Shown here in pieces: positions 51,556 to 60,012 of a DNA stretch of 60,795 nucleotides. The notes under the pieces are model-generated. The model was not told where the DNA came from, did not search any database, and saw only the letters and a list, made by a program, of their open reading frames with translations. Made by a program: the position numbers and the translations under genes. How positions within the stretch are numbered: position 1 is the stretch's first letter; the number at the start of each line of letters is the position of its first letter. Origin of the DNA: Sulfuritalea sp. (GTDB taxonomy: Bacteria > Pseudomonadota > Gammaproteobacteria > Burkholderiales > Rhodocyclaceae); assembly GCA_030680805.1 (NCBI GenBank), contig JAUXUK010000033.1:1-60795 (forward strand). Direction: 5' to 3'.

Positions 51556-52623
51556 CTAGCGCTCGGCCAGCGCGACGCGGCGCGCCTTCACCGCTTCTGC
51601 GAGGATATCCAGCGCGATCAGCGTGTCGTCCCAGCCGAGACAGGCATCGGTCACCGAGACGCCATACTCGAGCGGTTTGCCGGGCGTCAGATCCTGCCGG
51701 CCTTCCTTGAGGTGCGACTCGATCATGACGCCGAAAATGCGGTCGTCGCCGGCCGCCATCTGGGCGCCGACATCACGCGCCACATCGATCTGGCGCTTGA
51801 ACTTCTTGCTGCTGTTGGCGTGCGAAAAATCGATCATGACGCGTGCCGCGAGGCCGGCCTTGCCCAGTTCGGAGCAGGCCGCGTCGACCGCCGCCGCGTC
51901 GTAGTTCGGCGCCTGGCCGCCGCGCAGGATGACATGACAATCCTCGTTGCCATTGGTCGACACGATGGCGGAATGCCCGGCCTTGGTCACCGACAGGAAA
52001 TGGTGGGGGCTGGCCGCGGCCTTGATCGCATCGACGGCGATGCGGATGTTGCCGTCGGTGCCGTTCTTGAATCCGACCGGGCAGGACAGGCCCGAGGCCA
52101 GTTCGCGATGGACCTGCGATTCCGTGGTGCGCGCGCCGATGGCGCCCCAACTGATCAGGTCGGCAGTGTATTGCGGGGTGATGGTGTCGAGGAATTCCGT
52201 TGCCGCCGGCAGGCCCAGCTCATTGACTTCCCACAGCAGTTTCCTCGCCAGGCGCAGGCCGTCGTTGATCCTGAAGCTGCCATCCATGCGCGGATCGTTG
52301 ATCAGGCCCTTCCAGCCCACCGTGGTGCGCGGTTTCTCGAAATACACCCGCATCAGGATCAGCAGGTCGTCGGCCAGGCGCGTGGCTTCCTGGCGCAGTT
52401 TTCGCGCGTATTCCATCGCCGCGTCGTAATCGTGGATCGAGCAGGGTCCGACCACCACCACCAGCCGGCCGTCGGCGCCGTGCAGCACGCGATGCACAGC
52501 CTGGCGCGCCTCATAGGTGGTTTCCGCTGCCAGGTCGGTGGCCGGAAACTCGCGCAGGATGTGTCCCGGGGGCGAGAGTTCCTTGATCTCGCGGATGCGG
52601 ACGTCGTCGGTAATATGCTTCAT
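51556..52623 (-). CDS. aroG: 3-deoxy-7-phosphoheptulonate synthase (class I)
   Basis: A 355-residue DAHP synthase of the AroF/G/H type, the first enzyme of the shikimate pathway (phosphoenolpyruvate plus erythrose 4-phosphate). Signatures are VVVVGPCSIHDYDAAMEYARKL, MRVYFEKPRTTVGWKGLINDP, PAATEFLDTITPQYTADLISWGAIGARTTESQ, GFKNGTDGNI and MIDFSHANSSKK, with metal-ligand Cys/His/Glu/Asp positions in place. Length fits the E. coli enzymes. Which aromatic amino acid inhibits it cannot be read from sequence. It is transcribed alone, divergent from the oxidoreductase operon that starts at 52764. Confidence 0.96.
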   Translation of the reverse strand: MKHITDDVRIREIKELSPPGHILREFPATDLAAETTYEARQAVHRVLHGADGRLVVVVGPCSIHDYDAAMEYARKLRQEATRLADDLLILMRVYFEKPRTTVGWKGLINDPRMDGSFRINDGLRLARKLLWEVNELGLPAATEFLDTITPQYTADLISWGAIGARTTESQVHRELASGLSCPVGFKNGTDGNIRIAVDAIKAAASPHHFLSVTKAGHSAIVSTNGNEDCHVILRGGQAPNYDAAAVDAACSELGKAGLAARVMIDFSHANSSKKFKRQIDVARDVGAQMAAGDDRIFGVMIESHLKEGRQDLTPGKPLEYGVSVTDACLGWDDTLIALDILAEAVKARRVALAER

Positions 52624-52763
52624 GCTTTGTCTGGGATGCGGGTAAAGGCATGATTCTACCGGTCGGCAGCGTACCGGGATTCACAAGTTGCGGTTTTCCC
52701 CTATTCCCATCCGGCGCGCTAAGGGGGTAAAGTCATCTCGGTAGCAAACACCAAGGAGAAGTC

Positions 52764-53360
52764 ATGTTCCAGGTTCGCATTCATGGCCGTGGCGGTCAGG
52801 GCGTGGTCACCGCAGCCGAAATGCTGTCGATCGCCGCATTCGACGAAGGTCGCCACGCGCAAGCCTTCCCCAGTTTCGGTTCGGAGCGCACCGGCGCACC
52901 GGTGGTGGCCTTCTGCCGCATTGCCGACAAGGAGATCCGTCTGCGCGAACCGATCATGGAGCCCGACGCGCTGATCATCCAGGATCCGACCCTGCTGCAC
53001 CAGGTCGATGTCTTTGCGGGCCTGAAGAAAGGCGGCTACATCCTGATCAACACCAACAAGACCTTCGAGCAACTCGGCCTCGGCGATTTCCTGCGCGACT
53101 GGCCGCACGACCGGCTATGTACCGTGCCGGCCACCGACCTGAGCCGCAAGCACATCGGCCGGCCGATGCCCAACGTGCCCCTGCTGGGCGGCTTTGCCGC
53201 CGTATCGGGCATCATCAAACTCGAATCGGTGGTGATGGCCATCAACGACAAGTTCTCGGGCAAGGTTGCGGCGGGCAACATTGCCGGCGCCACCGAGGCC
53301 TACGACATTGTTCGCGCTGAGATGGAAGAAGCACGCCGCCAGGAGGCTGCCCATGCTTAA
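52764..53360 (+). CDS. 2-oxoacid:acceptor oxidoreductase gamma subunit
   Basis: A 198-residue gamma-type subunit (POR/KOR gamma family): MFQVRIHGRGGQGVVTAAEMLSIAAFDEG and the Ser-Phe motif FPSFGSERTGAPVVAFCRI. Similar subunits occur in phenylglyoxylate dehydrogenase (PadE) and pyruvate:ferredoxin oxidoreductases. AAGGAG precedes ATG 52764. The stop overlaps the alpha subunit start by eight bases. It is the first gene of the four-gene operon. Substrate assignment (phenylglyoxylate, pyruvate, 2-oxoglutarate or branched 2-oxoacids) is not possible from this subunit alone. Confidence 0.9.
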   Translation: MFQVRIHGRGGQGVVTAAEMLSIAAFDEGRHAQAFPSFGSERTGAPVVAFCRIADKEIRLREPIMEPDALIIQDPTLLHQVDVFAGLKKGGYILINTNKTFEQLGLGDFLRDWPHDRLCTVPATDLSRKHIGRPMPNVPLLGGFAAVSGIIKLESVVMAINDKFSGKVAAGNIAGATEAYDIVRAEMEEARRQEAAHA

Positions 53361-54606
53361 GCAATGTGAAGGTTCCCACGCCGTTGCCGAGGCCGTCGCC
53401 CTGTGCCGGCCCGAAGTGATTTGCGCCTATCCGATTTCGCCGCAGACCCACATCGTCGAAGGCATCGGCGAAATGGTGAAGTCCGGCGAACTCAAGGATT
53501 GCGAGTTCATCAACGTCGAATCCGAATTCGCCGCCATGTCGGTGGCCATTGGCTCCTCGGCCACCGGCGCGCGCACCTACACGGCGACCGCCTCGCAGGG
53601 CCTGCTCTACATGGTCGAAGCCGTGTACAACGCCTCGGGCCTCGGCCTGCCGATCGTGATGACCGTGGCCAACCGAGCCATCGGCGCGCCGATCAACATC
53701 TGGAACGATCATTCCGACTCGCTCTCGCAACGCGACTGCGGCTGGATCCAGTTGTTCGCCGAGACCAATCAGGAAGCGCTCGACCTGCACATCCAGGCCT
53801 TCAAGCTGGCCGAGGAGATATCGATGCCGGTCATGGTCTGCATGGACGGCTTCATCCTGACCCATGCCTACGAACGCGTGGACATGCCGACCCAGGAACA
53901 GGTCGATGCCTTCCTGCCGCCCTATGAACCGCGCCAGGTGCTCGATCCGGCCGATCCGGTGTCGATCGGCGCCATGGTCGGCCCGGAAGCCTTCATGGAA
54001 GTGCGCTACCTCGCGCATGCCAAGCAGATGCAGGCGCTGGAACGCATCCCGCAGTTGGCTCAGGAGTTCAAGGCGACCTTCGGTCGCGACAGCGGCGGAC
54101 TGACGCACACCTATCACACTGATGACGCCGAGACTATTGTCATTGCGATGGGCTCGGTGCTGGGTACCATCAAGGACACGGTGGACGAGATGCGCGCCGC
54201 CGGGCACAAGATCGGCGTGCTCGGCATCACCAGCTTCCGCCCCTTCCCGCTGGTCGAAGTGGCCAAGGCGCTGAAGAACTGCAAGCGCTTCGTGGTGCTG
54301 GAGAAGAGCCTCGCCGTCGGCATCGGCGGCATCGTCGCGACCAACGTCCGCATGGCCGTCACCGGCATGGGGCTCAAGGGCTACACCGTGGTCGCCGGCC
54401 TCGGCGGTCGTGCCATCACCATGAAGTCGCTCGCCGGCCTGTTCGAAAAAGCCGGACGCGACGAACTGGAACTGCTGACTTTCCTCGACCTCGACTGGAA
54501 GGTGGTCAACCGCCAGCTCGAGCGCGAAAAGCAGACCCGTCGCACCGGTCCCGCCGCGGAAAGCATGCTGCGCGACCTCGGCACCGTCGCTTCGAAAATC
54601 GCCTGA
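53353..54606 (+). CDS. 2-oxoacid:acceptor oxidoreductase alpha subunit
   Basis: A 417-residue alpha subunit with a pyrimidine-binding domain (CRPEVICAYPISPQTHIVEGIGEM; NVESEFAAMSVAIGSSATGARTYTATASQGLLYM) and a transketolase-C-like domain (KIGVLGITSFRPFPLVEVAKAL). The glutamate of NVESEFAAM is the TPP-activating residue. Length matches the alpha subunit of phenylglyoxylate dehydrogenase (PadG). ATG 53353 is preceded by AGGAGG. It is sandwiched between gamma and beta genes with overlap or short spacing, so stoichiometric synthesis is expected. Confidence 0.92.
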   Translation: MLKQCEGSHAVAEAVALCRPEVICAYPISPQTHIVEGIGEMVKSGELKDCEFINVESEFAAMSVAIGSSATGARTYTATASQGLLYMVEAVYNASGLGLPIVMTVANRAIGAPINIWNDHSDSLSQRDCGWIQLFAETNQEALDLHIQAFKLAEEISMPVMVCMDGFILTHAYERVDMPTQEQVDAFLPPYEPRQVLDPADPVSIGAMVGPEAFMEVRYLAHAKQMQALERIPQLAQEFKATFGRDSGGLTHTYHTDDAETIVIAMGSVLGTIKDTVDEMRAAGHKIGVLGITSFRPFPLVEVAKALKNCKRFVVLEKSLAVGIGGIVATNVRMAVTGMGLKGYTVVAGLGGRAITMKSLAGLFEKAGRDELELLTFLDLDWKVVNRQLEREKQTRRTGPAAESMLRDLGTVASKIA

Positions 54607-54621
54607 TCCGCGGAGACAGTC

Positions 54622-55638
54622 ATGTCATTGCAAACCGTCAAGTTCTACCAGACCGGCACCTTCACCGTCGGCAACCGCTTGCTCGCTCCCGAAGAGCGCA
54701 GCGTGCAGGCCAACATGCAGCGCACCAACTCGCTCAACTCCGGCCACCGCGCCTGCCAGGGCTGCGGCGAGGCGCTCGGTGCGCGCTACGCGATCGACGC
54801 CGCGATGAACGCCACCAACCGGCAACTGATCGCCGCCAACGCCACCGGCTGCCTCGAAGTGTTTTCCACGCCCTATCCCGAAACTTCCTGGCAGATTCCC
54901 TGGATCCATTCGCTGTTCGGCAATACGGCGGCGGTCGCCACCGGCATCGCCGCGGCGATCAAGGTCAAGCGCCAGAAAGGCCAGGGCGGCGATGTCCGCG
55001 TCGTCGCGCAAGGCGGCGACGGCGGCACCACCGACATCGGCTTCGGCTGCCTGTCGGGCATGTTCGAACGCAACGACGACGTGCTCTACATCTGCTACGA
55101 CAACGGCGGCTACATGAATACCGGAGTCCAGCGTTCGTCAGCCACGCCTTCGGCCGCGCGCACGGCGACCACCATGCCGCTCGGCCCCGAACCGGGCAAC
55201 CCCTTCGGCCAGGGCAAGTTCGTCCCGGCCATCGCCATGGCGCACGAGATTCCCTACGTCGCCACCGCCACGGTGGCCGACCTGCGCGACCTCGAATACA
55301 AGGTCACCAAGGCCATGGGCATGCGCGGCGCGCGCTACATCCACATCCTGGTGCCCTGCCCGCTGGGCTGGGGCACGGCCTCGCACGACACGATCAGGAT
55401 GGCGCGACTGGCCAAGGAGACCGGCATCTTCCCGGTGTTCGAGGCCGAGCACGGCGAGATAAAGTCGGCGCTGGCGATACGGCGACCGCTGCCGGTGGAG
55501 GACTACCTGCGGCCGCAAAAACGCTTCGCCCACCTCTTCGGCAAGAATCCCGCCGTCGAAACCATTGCACGCATCCAGGCGCAGGCGGACAAGAACATGC
55601 GCAAGTACGGATTGCAGGCGCGAAAGGAAGGCCACTGA
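54622..55638 (+). CDS. 2-oxoacid:acceptor oxidoreductase beta (TPP-binding) subunit
   Basis: A 338-residue TPP-binding subunit (PadI-like). Features are RACQGCGEALGARYAIDAA (Cys for a [4Fe-4S] cluster), ANATGCLEVFSTPYPETSW and the TPP/Mg motif GGDGGTTDIGFGCLSGMFERNDDVLYICYDNGGYMNTG (GDGG...NGG). A later cysteine lies in ILVPCPLGW. Together with alpha and gamma it catalyses reversible oxidative decarboxylation of a 2-oxoacid to an acyl-CoA. The next gene starts one base after its stop codon. Confidence 0.93.
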   Translation: MSLQTVKFYQTGTFTVGNRLLAPEERSVQANMQRTNSLNSGHRACQGCGEALGARYAIDAAMNATNRQLIAANATGCLEVFSTPYPETSWQIPWIHSLFGNTAAVATGIAAAIKVKRQKGQGGDVRVVAQGGDGGTTDIGFGCLSGMFERNDDVLYICYDNGGYMNTGVQRSSATPSAARTATTMPLGPEPGNPFGQGKFVPAIAMAHEIPYVATATVADLRDLEYKVTKAMGMRGARYIHILVPCPLGWGTASHDTIRMARLAKETGIFPVFEAEHGEIKSALAIRRPLPVEDYLRPQKRFAHLFGKNPAVETIARIQAQADKNMRKYGLQARKEGH

Positions 55639-55639
55639 A

Positions 55640-57286
55640 ATGGACAAGCCCTTTGCCATCACCCTCAACCCCGGCTCCTCGCTGGCCAACCACACCGGTT
55701 CCTGGCGCACCGAGCGCCCGGAGTACGTCGACCGCCTGCCGCCCTGCAATGCCACCTGCCCCGCCGGCGAGAACATCCAGGCATGGCTGTTCCACGCCGA
55801 GAGCGGCGATTACGAAAAGGCCTGGCAGTCGCTGGTGGAGAACAACCCGCTGCCGGCCATCATGGGCCGCGTCTGCTACCACCCCTGCGAGGGCGCCTGC
55901 AACCGCCAGCATGTCGATTCGGCGGTCGGCATCAACTCGGTGGAACGCTTCCTCGGCGACGAGGCCCACAAGCACGGCTGGAAATTCGCCGCGCCGGCGC
56001 CCGCCACGGGCAAGCGCGTGCTGGTGGTCGGCTCCGGCCCGGCCGGGCTTTCCGCCGCCTACCACCTGACGCGCATGGGCCACAAGGCGGTGATCTACGA
56101 AGCCGGCCTGCTGGCCGGCGGCATGATGCGCTTCGGCATTCCCAAGTACCGCCTGCCGCGCGAAGTGCTGGACGCCGAGATCCGGCGCCTGGTCGACTAC
56201 GGCGTCGAGATCCAGTTGCGGACCAAGGTCACCAGCGTGCTCGACGCCATGAAGGACGGCTTCGACGCGGTCTTCCTCGGCGTCGGCGCGCACATCGCCA
56301 AGCGCGCCTACATCCCGGCCGGCGATGCCGCCAAGGTGCTCGACGCGGTAGCGGTGCTGCGCGGCATGGAGGGAGCCCAGTCGGACGAAATGGCGCCGAT
56401 GCTGGGCCGCAAGGTGGTCGTCTATGGCGGTGGCAACACCGCGATCGACGTCGCGCGCACCGCCAAGCGCCTCGGCGCCGAGGAAGCGATCATCGTCTAC
56501 CGCCGCACCCGCGACAAAATGCCGGCCCACGATTTCGAGGTCGAGGAAGCGCTGCAGGAAGGCATCTCGATCAAGTGGCTGTCCACCATCAAGGAAGCCG
56601 GCATGGGTGAAGGCGGCGGGGACATCATGGTCGAAAAGATGGCGCTCGACGACAAGGGCTTTCCCCAGCCGACCGGCGAATTCGAGCGCATCGAGGCCGA
56701 CTCCGTGGTGCTGGCGCTGGGCCAGGATGCCGACCTTTCGCTGCTGGAAAACGTGCCGGGCCTGGTCGTCGAGGGCGGCATGATCCAGGTCGATCGCGGC
56801 ATGATGACCGGCCACCCCGGCGTCTTCGCCGGCGGCGACATGGCCGGCAATGAGCGCACCGTCACCGTCGCCGTCGGCCACGGCAAGAAGGCCGCGCGCG
56901 CCATCGACGCCTGGCTGCGCGGGGAGGCTTACGCACCCGCGCCCAAGCCGGAAATCGCCACCGTCGACAAGATGAATTCCTGGTACTACTCCGATGCGCC
57001 GAAGACCGTGCGCCCGGTGCTCGACATCATCCGCCGCCAGTCCACCTTCGAGGAAGTATTGGGTGGGCTCGACGAGACCAATGCGCTGTTCGAAGCGCGG
57101 CGCTGCATGTCCTGCGGCAACTGCTTCGAATGCGACAACTGCTACGGCGTCTGCCCCGACAACGCCGTGATCAAGCTCGGCCCCGGCAAACGCTTCCAGT
57201 TCAACCTCGACTATTGCAAGGGCTGCGGCATGTGTGCCGCCGAATGCCCCTGCGGCGCGATCCGGATGGTGGCGGAGGAGAACTGA
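55640..57286 (+). CDS. GltD-like flavoprotein fused to a 2[4Fe-4S] ferredoxin
   Basis: A 548-residue electron-transfer subunit. The N-terminus has Cys motifs CNATCPAGENIQAW and CYHPCEGACNR (Fe-S, as in glutamate synthase small subunit). FAD and NAD(P) Rossmann sites follow: VVGSGPAGLSAAYHL and VVYGGGNTAIDVARTAKRLG. The C-terminal part (about residues 490-548) is a ferredoxin domain with CMSCGNCFECDNCYGVCP and CKGCGMCAAECPC. In the classic pad operon the ferredoxin delta subunit is separate; here it seems fused to the flavoprotein. It probably passes electrons from the TPP enzyme to NAD(P)+. ATG 55640 follows the beta stop. Confidence 0.9.
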   Translation: MDKPFAITLNPGSSLANHTGSWRTERPEYVDRLPPCNATCPAGENIQAWLFHAESGDYEKAWQSLVENNPLPAIMGRVCYHPCEGACNRQHVDSAVGINSVERFLGDEAHKHGWKFAAPAPATGKRVLVVGSGPAGLSAAYHLTRMGHKAVIYEAGLLAGGMMRFGIPKYRLPREVLDAEIRRLVDYGVEIQLRTKVTSVLDAMKDGFDAVFLGVGAHIAKRAYIPAGDAAKVLDAVAVLRGMEGAQSDEMAPMLGRKVVVYGGGNTAIDVARTAKRLGAEEAIIVYRRTRDKMPAHDFEVEEALQEGISIKWLSTIKEAGMGEGGGDIMVEKMALDDKGFPQPTGEFERIEADSVVLALGQDADLSLLENVPGLVVEGGMIQVDRGMMTGHPGVFAGGDMAGNERTVTVAVGHGKKAARAIDAWLRGEAYAPAPKPEIATVDKMNSWYYSDAPKTVRPVLDIIRRQSTFEEVLGGLDETNALFEARRCMSCGNCFECDNCYGVCPDNAVIKLGPGKRFQFNLDYCKGCGMCAAECPCGAIRMVAEEN

Positions 57287-57876
57287 CGCCGTTCCACCAC
57301 CGCCGACTTTTCCCGGCAAGTTCAGGCGGGAAGCCGGGCGCCCGCTGCCGGCTTTGCTATCACTCACCCGTGCTGCGCTGATTGGCTGGTAGTCGGTCGG
57401 AGGGGTCGGCCCGCGTCGATACGCCAAGACCGGGTTTGAAGGTCTGCTTCTCACTCTTGCGAATGTGTATTTCGTGCCCGATGCCGTCATTCCCGCGAAC
57501 GCGGGAATCCAAGGGCGTTTGAGCAAGGACACTGGATTCCGGGTTCCGCTTCGCGGCCCCGGAATGACGGGTCATGACCGACAGTGTGAGCTCAGCAGAT
57601 TGCCGCATTACAGTCATTCGCCAATCTTGCACCGATCGTGGCGAGCGTCGGCCTCGGCCAAACAACCGCCGTCTCGCCAGCGCCGACTTTCCGTCGCGCG
57701 GAGTCTTTGGATCGGGTTGCGCGGCCTTGTAGTCAAATGGGGACAACGTCGAAATAGTTGACGCGGCTCGGCCAAATCGAGGAAGTCGGCGCTGGCGGGG
57801 CGACGATACTTCCGCAGGCTTCGAATCGGTTTTTGTCGTCCTTGAAGCCCACGAACCGCAAGCCCTCAACCCTGCC
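57287..57876. other. repeat-rich gene-free region after the oxidoreductase operon
   Basis: A gap of about 590 bp with no convincing gene. It holds family B-like ends at about 57290-57320 (CCACCACCGCCGACTTTTCCC) and 57668-57692 (GTCTCGCCAGCGCCGACTTTC), an inverted one near 57782, and a family E repeat at 57484-57570. A minus-strand frame spans 57360-57869 but is mostly repeat sequence. Confidence 0.6.
57484..57570. repeat. dispersed palindromic repeat, family E copy 2
   Basis: CGTCATTCCCGCGAACGCGGG and a second unit GGATTCCGGGTTCCGCTTCG, ending CCGGAATGACGGG. It is related to 44775-44846 and lies in the gap after the oxidoreductase operon. Confidence 0.75.
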
Positions 57877-58158
57877 TCACGTCGTATGCAGTTCTTCGCG
57901 GATTACGCGGCGTAGTGTGGATTCGATCTGTTCGCCTGTCATGGCCTGGTGGAGCGCCTGATTGATGAGCGTCTGGTAGCCTCGCTCGCCGGCCTTCGCC
58001 TTGAAGAACGCAATAACCGAACCATCCAGCATGATCGAAACGCGCTGCTTGCCGAGCCGTTCATTGACCGCCGCCGAGAATTCATCGCGGCTGACATCCT
58101 TCAGGCCCACCCGCAGGCGGGGTGGCTTAGAGGTAGCGGGAGAGGATTTCGATTTCAT
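57877..58158 (-). CDS. brnA: BrnA-type antitoxin
   Basis: A 93-residue antitoxin with an N-terminal basic tail (MKSKSSPATSKPPRLRVGLKDVSRDEFSAAV) and a ribbon-helix-helix-like core (KQRVSIMLDGSVIAFFKAKAGERGYQTLINQALHQAM). This is the BrnA signature: sheet-forming RVSIML followed by a helix pair. It binds the BrnT RNase and represses their common promoter. It overlaps the end of brnT by 32 bases, as usual for this type II system, where toxin precedes antitoxin. Confidence 0.88.
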   Translation of the reverse strand: MKSKSSPATSKPPRLRVGLKDVSRDEFSAAVNERLGKQRVSIMLDGSVIAFFKAKAGERGYQTLINQALHQAMTGEQIESTLRRVIREELHTT

Positions 58159-58396
58159 TGGGGTCCGCCTTTCGCATGGAGATGATATGTATTTCGTCTT
58201 CGGTTTCCGTGTGGCAGATCGTCACAATGGCCATACGCAGAAAGCCGGTGGAGTTAAATCGCTGCTCGCCGTCGTATTCGCGAGCATCTTCCACTGTGAA
58301 GGTTGGCCCATTGAAAACTTCCTCGGCATCCGAGAAATCAAAGCTGTGCTTTTTCAGGTTGGCCGTGCGCTTGACGGCTTTCCACGTAAATTTCAT
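58127..58396 (-). CDS. brnT: BrnT-type ribonuclease toxin
   Basis: An 89-residue toxin (MKFTWKAVKRTANLKKHSFDFSDAEEVFNG, then TFTVEDAREYDGEQRF, MAIVTICHTETEDEIHIISMRKADPNEIEIL). The KRTANLKKH.F.F.DA segment and the RKAD...E end match BrnT, a RelE-fold ribonuclease. ATG 58396 is chosen because an AT-rich promoter lies just upstream; the longer frame is not protein-like. It is cotranscribed with brnA downstream. Confidence 0.88.
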   Translation of the reverse strand: MKFTWKAVKRTANLKKHSFDFSDAEEVFNGPTFTVEDAREYDGEQRFNSTGFLRMAIVTICHTETEDEIHIISMRKADPNEIEILSRYL

Positions 58397-58440
58397 GCCA
58401 CCTATTATATATACGATTATATATATTGCAAGGCATGTGA
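58397..58440 (-). promoter_or_regulatory. AT-rich promoter/operator of brnTA
   Basis: In this GC-rich window a block of about 32 bases is nearly all A/T: two direct ATTATATATA units separated by CG (58404-58425). On the minus strand it provides -10-like TATAAT sequences and TTGCAA upstream. It is probably the autoregulated operator of brnTA. Confidence 0.6.
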
Positions 58441-58518
58441 CAATCATTGGCAAAGGGGGCGCCGCCTCCAGATTTGAAGCCCGGCGCCGATAATCGCCGT
58501 CCCGCCAGCGCCGAGTTT

Positions 58519-59526
58519 TTAGGCTGCGCTTTCGATGCTGCGCGCGCGCAACTGGCCGCAGCCGCCGTCGATGTCCTGGCCGGCCGACTGGCGCAGTTTG
58601 GCGAGGATGCCGTGATGGTGGAGATGCAGCGACATCGCCGCCGCGCGTTGCGGCGAGGGGCGGCGGTAAGCGAGTCCGGCCACTTCGTTGCAGGGGATGA
58701 AGTTCATCACCGCGTACTTGCCCTTGAGCAGGCGCACGATGCCGTCGAGTTCGGCATCGTTGTCGTTGATGCCTTCGAGCAGGGTCCACTGGTACTGGAT
58801 CGGATAGCCGGTGGCGCGGGCGTACTGTTCGCCCAGTTCCACCAGTTCCGCCGGATCGATGCGTTGCGCCTTCGGCAGCAGTTGGGCGCGCAGTTCGGCG
58901 CGCGTCGAATGCAGCGACAGGGCCAGCGCCGGCTTCACGCGTTCGCGCGGCAGCCGCTCGAAAACGCGGCGGTCGCCGACGGTGGAGAACACCAGGTTCT
59001 TGTGCGCGATGTTCGCCGCAGTGCCGAGCAGGTCGATGGCTTCAAGCACGCTGTCCATGTTGTGCGCCGGCTCGCCCATGCCCATGAAGGCGACTTTCTT
59101 CACCGCGCGGCGGGCGCGGGCCAGCACCACCTGGGCGACGATCTCGGCGCTGCCGAGCTGGCGCAGCAGGCCGTCGCGGCCGGTCATGCAGAAGCCGCAG
59201 CCCACCGCGCAGCCGACCTGGGTCGAGACGCAGACGCCGTCGCGCGGCAGCAGCACGCTCTCCACCGTCTGGCCGTCGCCGAGTTGGACCAGCAGGCGCG
59301 CGGAGCCGTCTTCGCCAACATGCTCGGAGCGCACCCGCGCCAGGCCGTCGAGTTCCGCCACCAGCGCCGGCATGGCGGCGCGGACGCTCAAAGGGAAAAA
59401 ATCCGCCGGCGGCACCGACCCGCTGTCGAGCGGCAGCGCCCGCGTCCATGCCCGCAGGATGCGCTCCTCATGGCAAGGCAGCGCGCCGTGGCCGCGCAGG
59501 CGCTGGCGAATGTGCTCGATGCGCAT
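58519..59526 (-). CDS. RlmN/Cfr-like radical SAM RNA methyltransferase
   Basis: A 335-residue radical SAM enzyme. The family pattern VCVSTQVGCAVGCGFCMTG gives the CX3CX2C cluster plus the preceding cysteine, and GGCGQLRAR near the C-terminus supplies the second methyl-carrying cysteine. MGMGEPAHNMDSVLEAI is the SAM-binding GGEP-type motif. All residues needed for C2 methylation of an adenosine (23S rRNA A2503 or tRNA A37) are present. It is shorter than E. coli RlmN (about 384), so it may be a second paralogue with another RNA target. The ATG is 59526; 59535 is an alternative. Confidence 0.85.
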   Translation of the reverse strand: MRIEHIRQRLRGHGALPCHEERILRAWTRALPLDSGSVPPADFFPLSVRAAMPALVAELDGLARVRSEHVGEDGSARLLVQLGDGQTVESVLLPRDGVCVSTQVGCAVGCGFCMTGRDGLLRQLGSAEIVAQVVLARARRAVKKVAFMGMGEPAHNMDSVLEAIDLLGTAANIAHKNLVFSTVGDRRVFERLPRERVKPALALSLHSTRAELRAQLLPKAQRIDPAELVELGEQYARATGYPIQYQWTLLEGINDNDAELDGIVRLLKGKYAVMNFIPCNEVAGLAYRRPSPQRAAAMSLHLHHHGILAKLRQSAGQDIDGGCGQLRARSIESAA

Positions 59527-59576
59527 GACCGTCATCAGGCGATCCGCGCGGCGATTTTCTCCGCTTCCGCTCGCAC

Positions 59577-59948
59577 TCAATCCGTCCGGGGCTGGTCCAC
59601 GATGGTCTGGAAGCAGCGGCTGCAGACCGATGAACCCTCGCGCGGCACGTGGCCATATTTTGCGCATTGCCGCTCGATGGCAAACAGCGCGAAGCTCGCT
59701 CGCTTTGAGGCAAACCCGAGAATGAAGATCGTGGCGATGACAAAGGCGATGTCGCCGCCGTGTTCTCCCAACCGACTCACGGCAAAGCCTTGCAGCAAGG
59801 ATGCGGCGAGCATGATGGCGCCCGCCCCGATCACGAATACGGTGTTGGCGAAATGCTTTGCCTTGGCTTCTAGTTCTTCGTTCGTTGGCGTCACGATGGC
59901 TCCGGCTGAATGAAAGCGTGCAATCAAGCCGCGCAGTTTACCCGCCAT
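59577..59948 (-). CDS. small membrane protein with a Cys-rich tail
   Basis: A 123-residue protein. A basic N-terminus is followed by two membrane helices (about residues 37-57 and 67-85), then a cytoplasmic tail with a zinc-ribbon-like set of cysteines (RQCAKYGHVPREGSSVCSRCFQ). No enzymatic motif. I do not recognise a family. It lies 50 nt upstream of the RlmN-like gene on the same strand. The ATG at 59948 (MAGKLRGLIARF) is used; an internal start is possible. Confidence 0.6.
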   Translation of the reverse strand: MAGKLRGLIARFHSAGAIVTPTNEELEAKAKHFANTVFVIGAGAIMLAASLLQGFAVSRLGEHGGDIAFVIATIFILGFASKRASFALFAIERQCAKYGHVPREGSSVCSRCFQTIVDQPRTD

Positions 59949-60012
59949 TTTGTGCCGGCTTCCCCCCGCGCCTGGAAGGGGCTATATTTCAATCGAAGGG
60001 AGCGAGGAAGGC

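Noticed and set aside
57360..57869. Minus-strand open frame of about 170 codons after the oxidoreductase operon
   Set aside because: It runs through family E and B repeats and has no ribosome site or homology.
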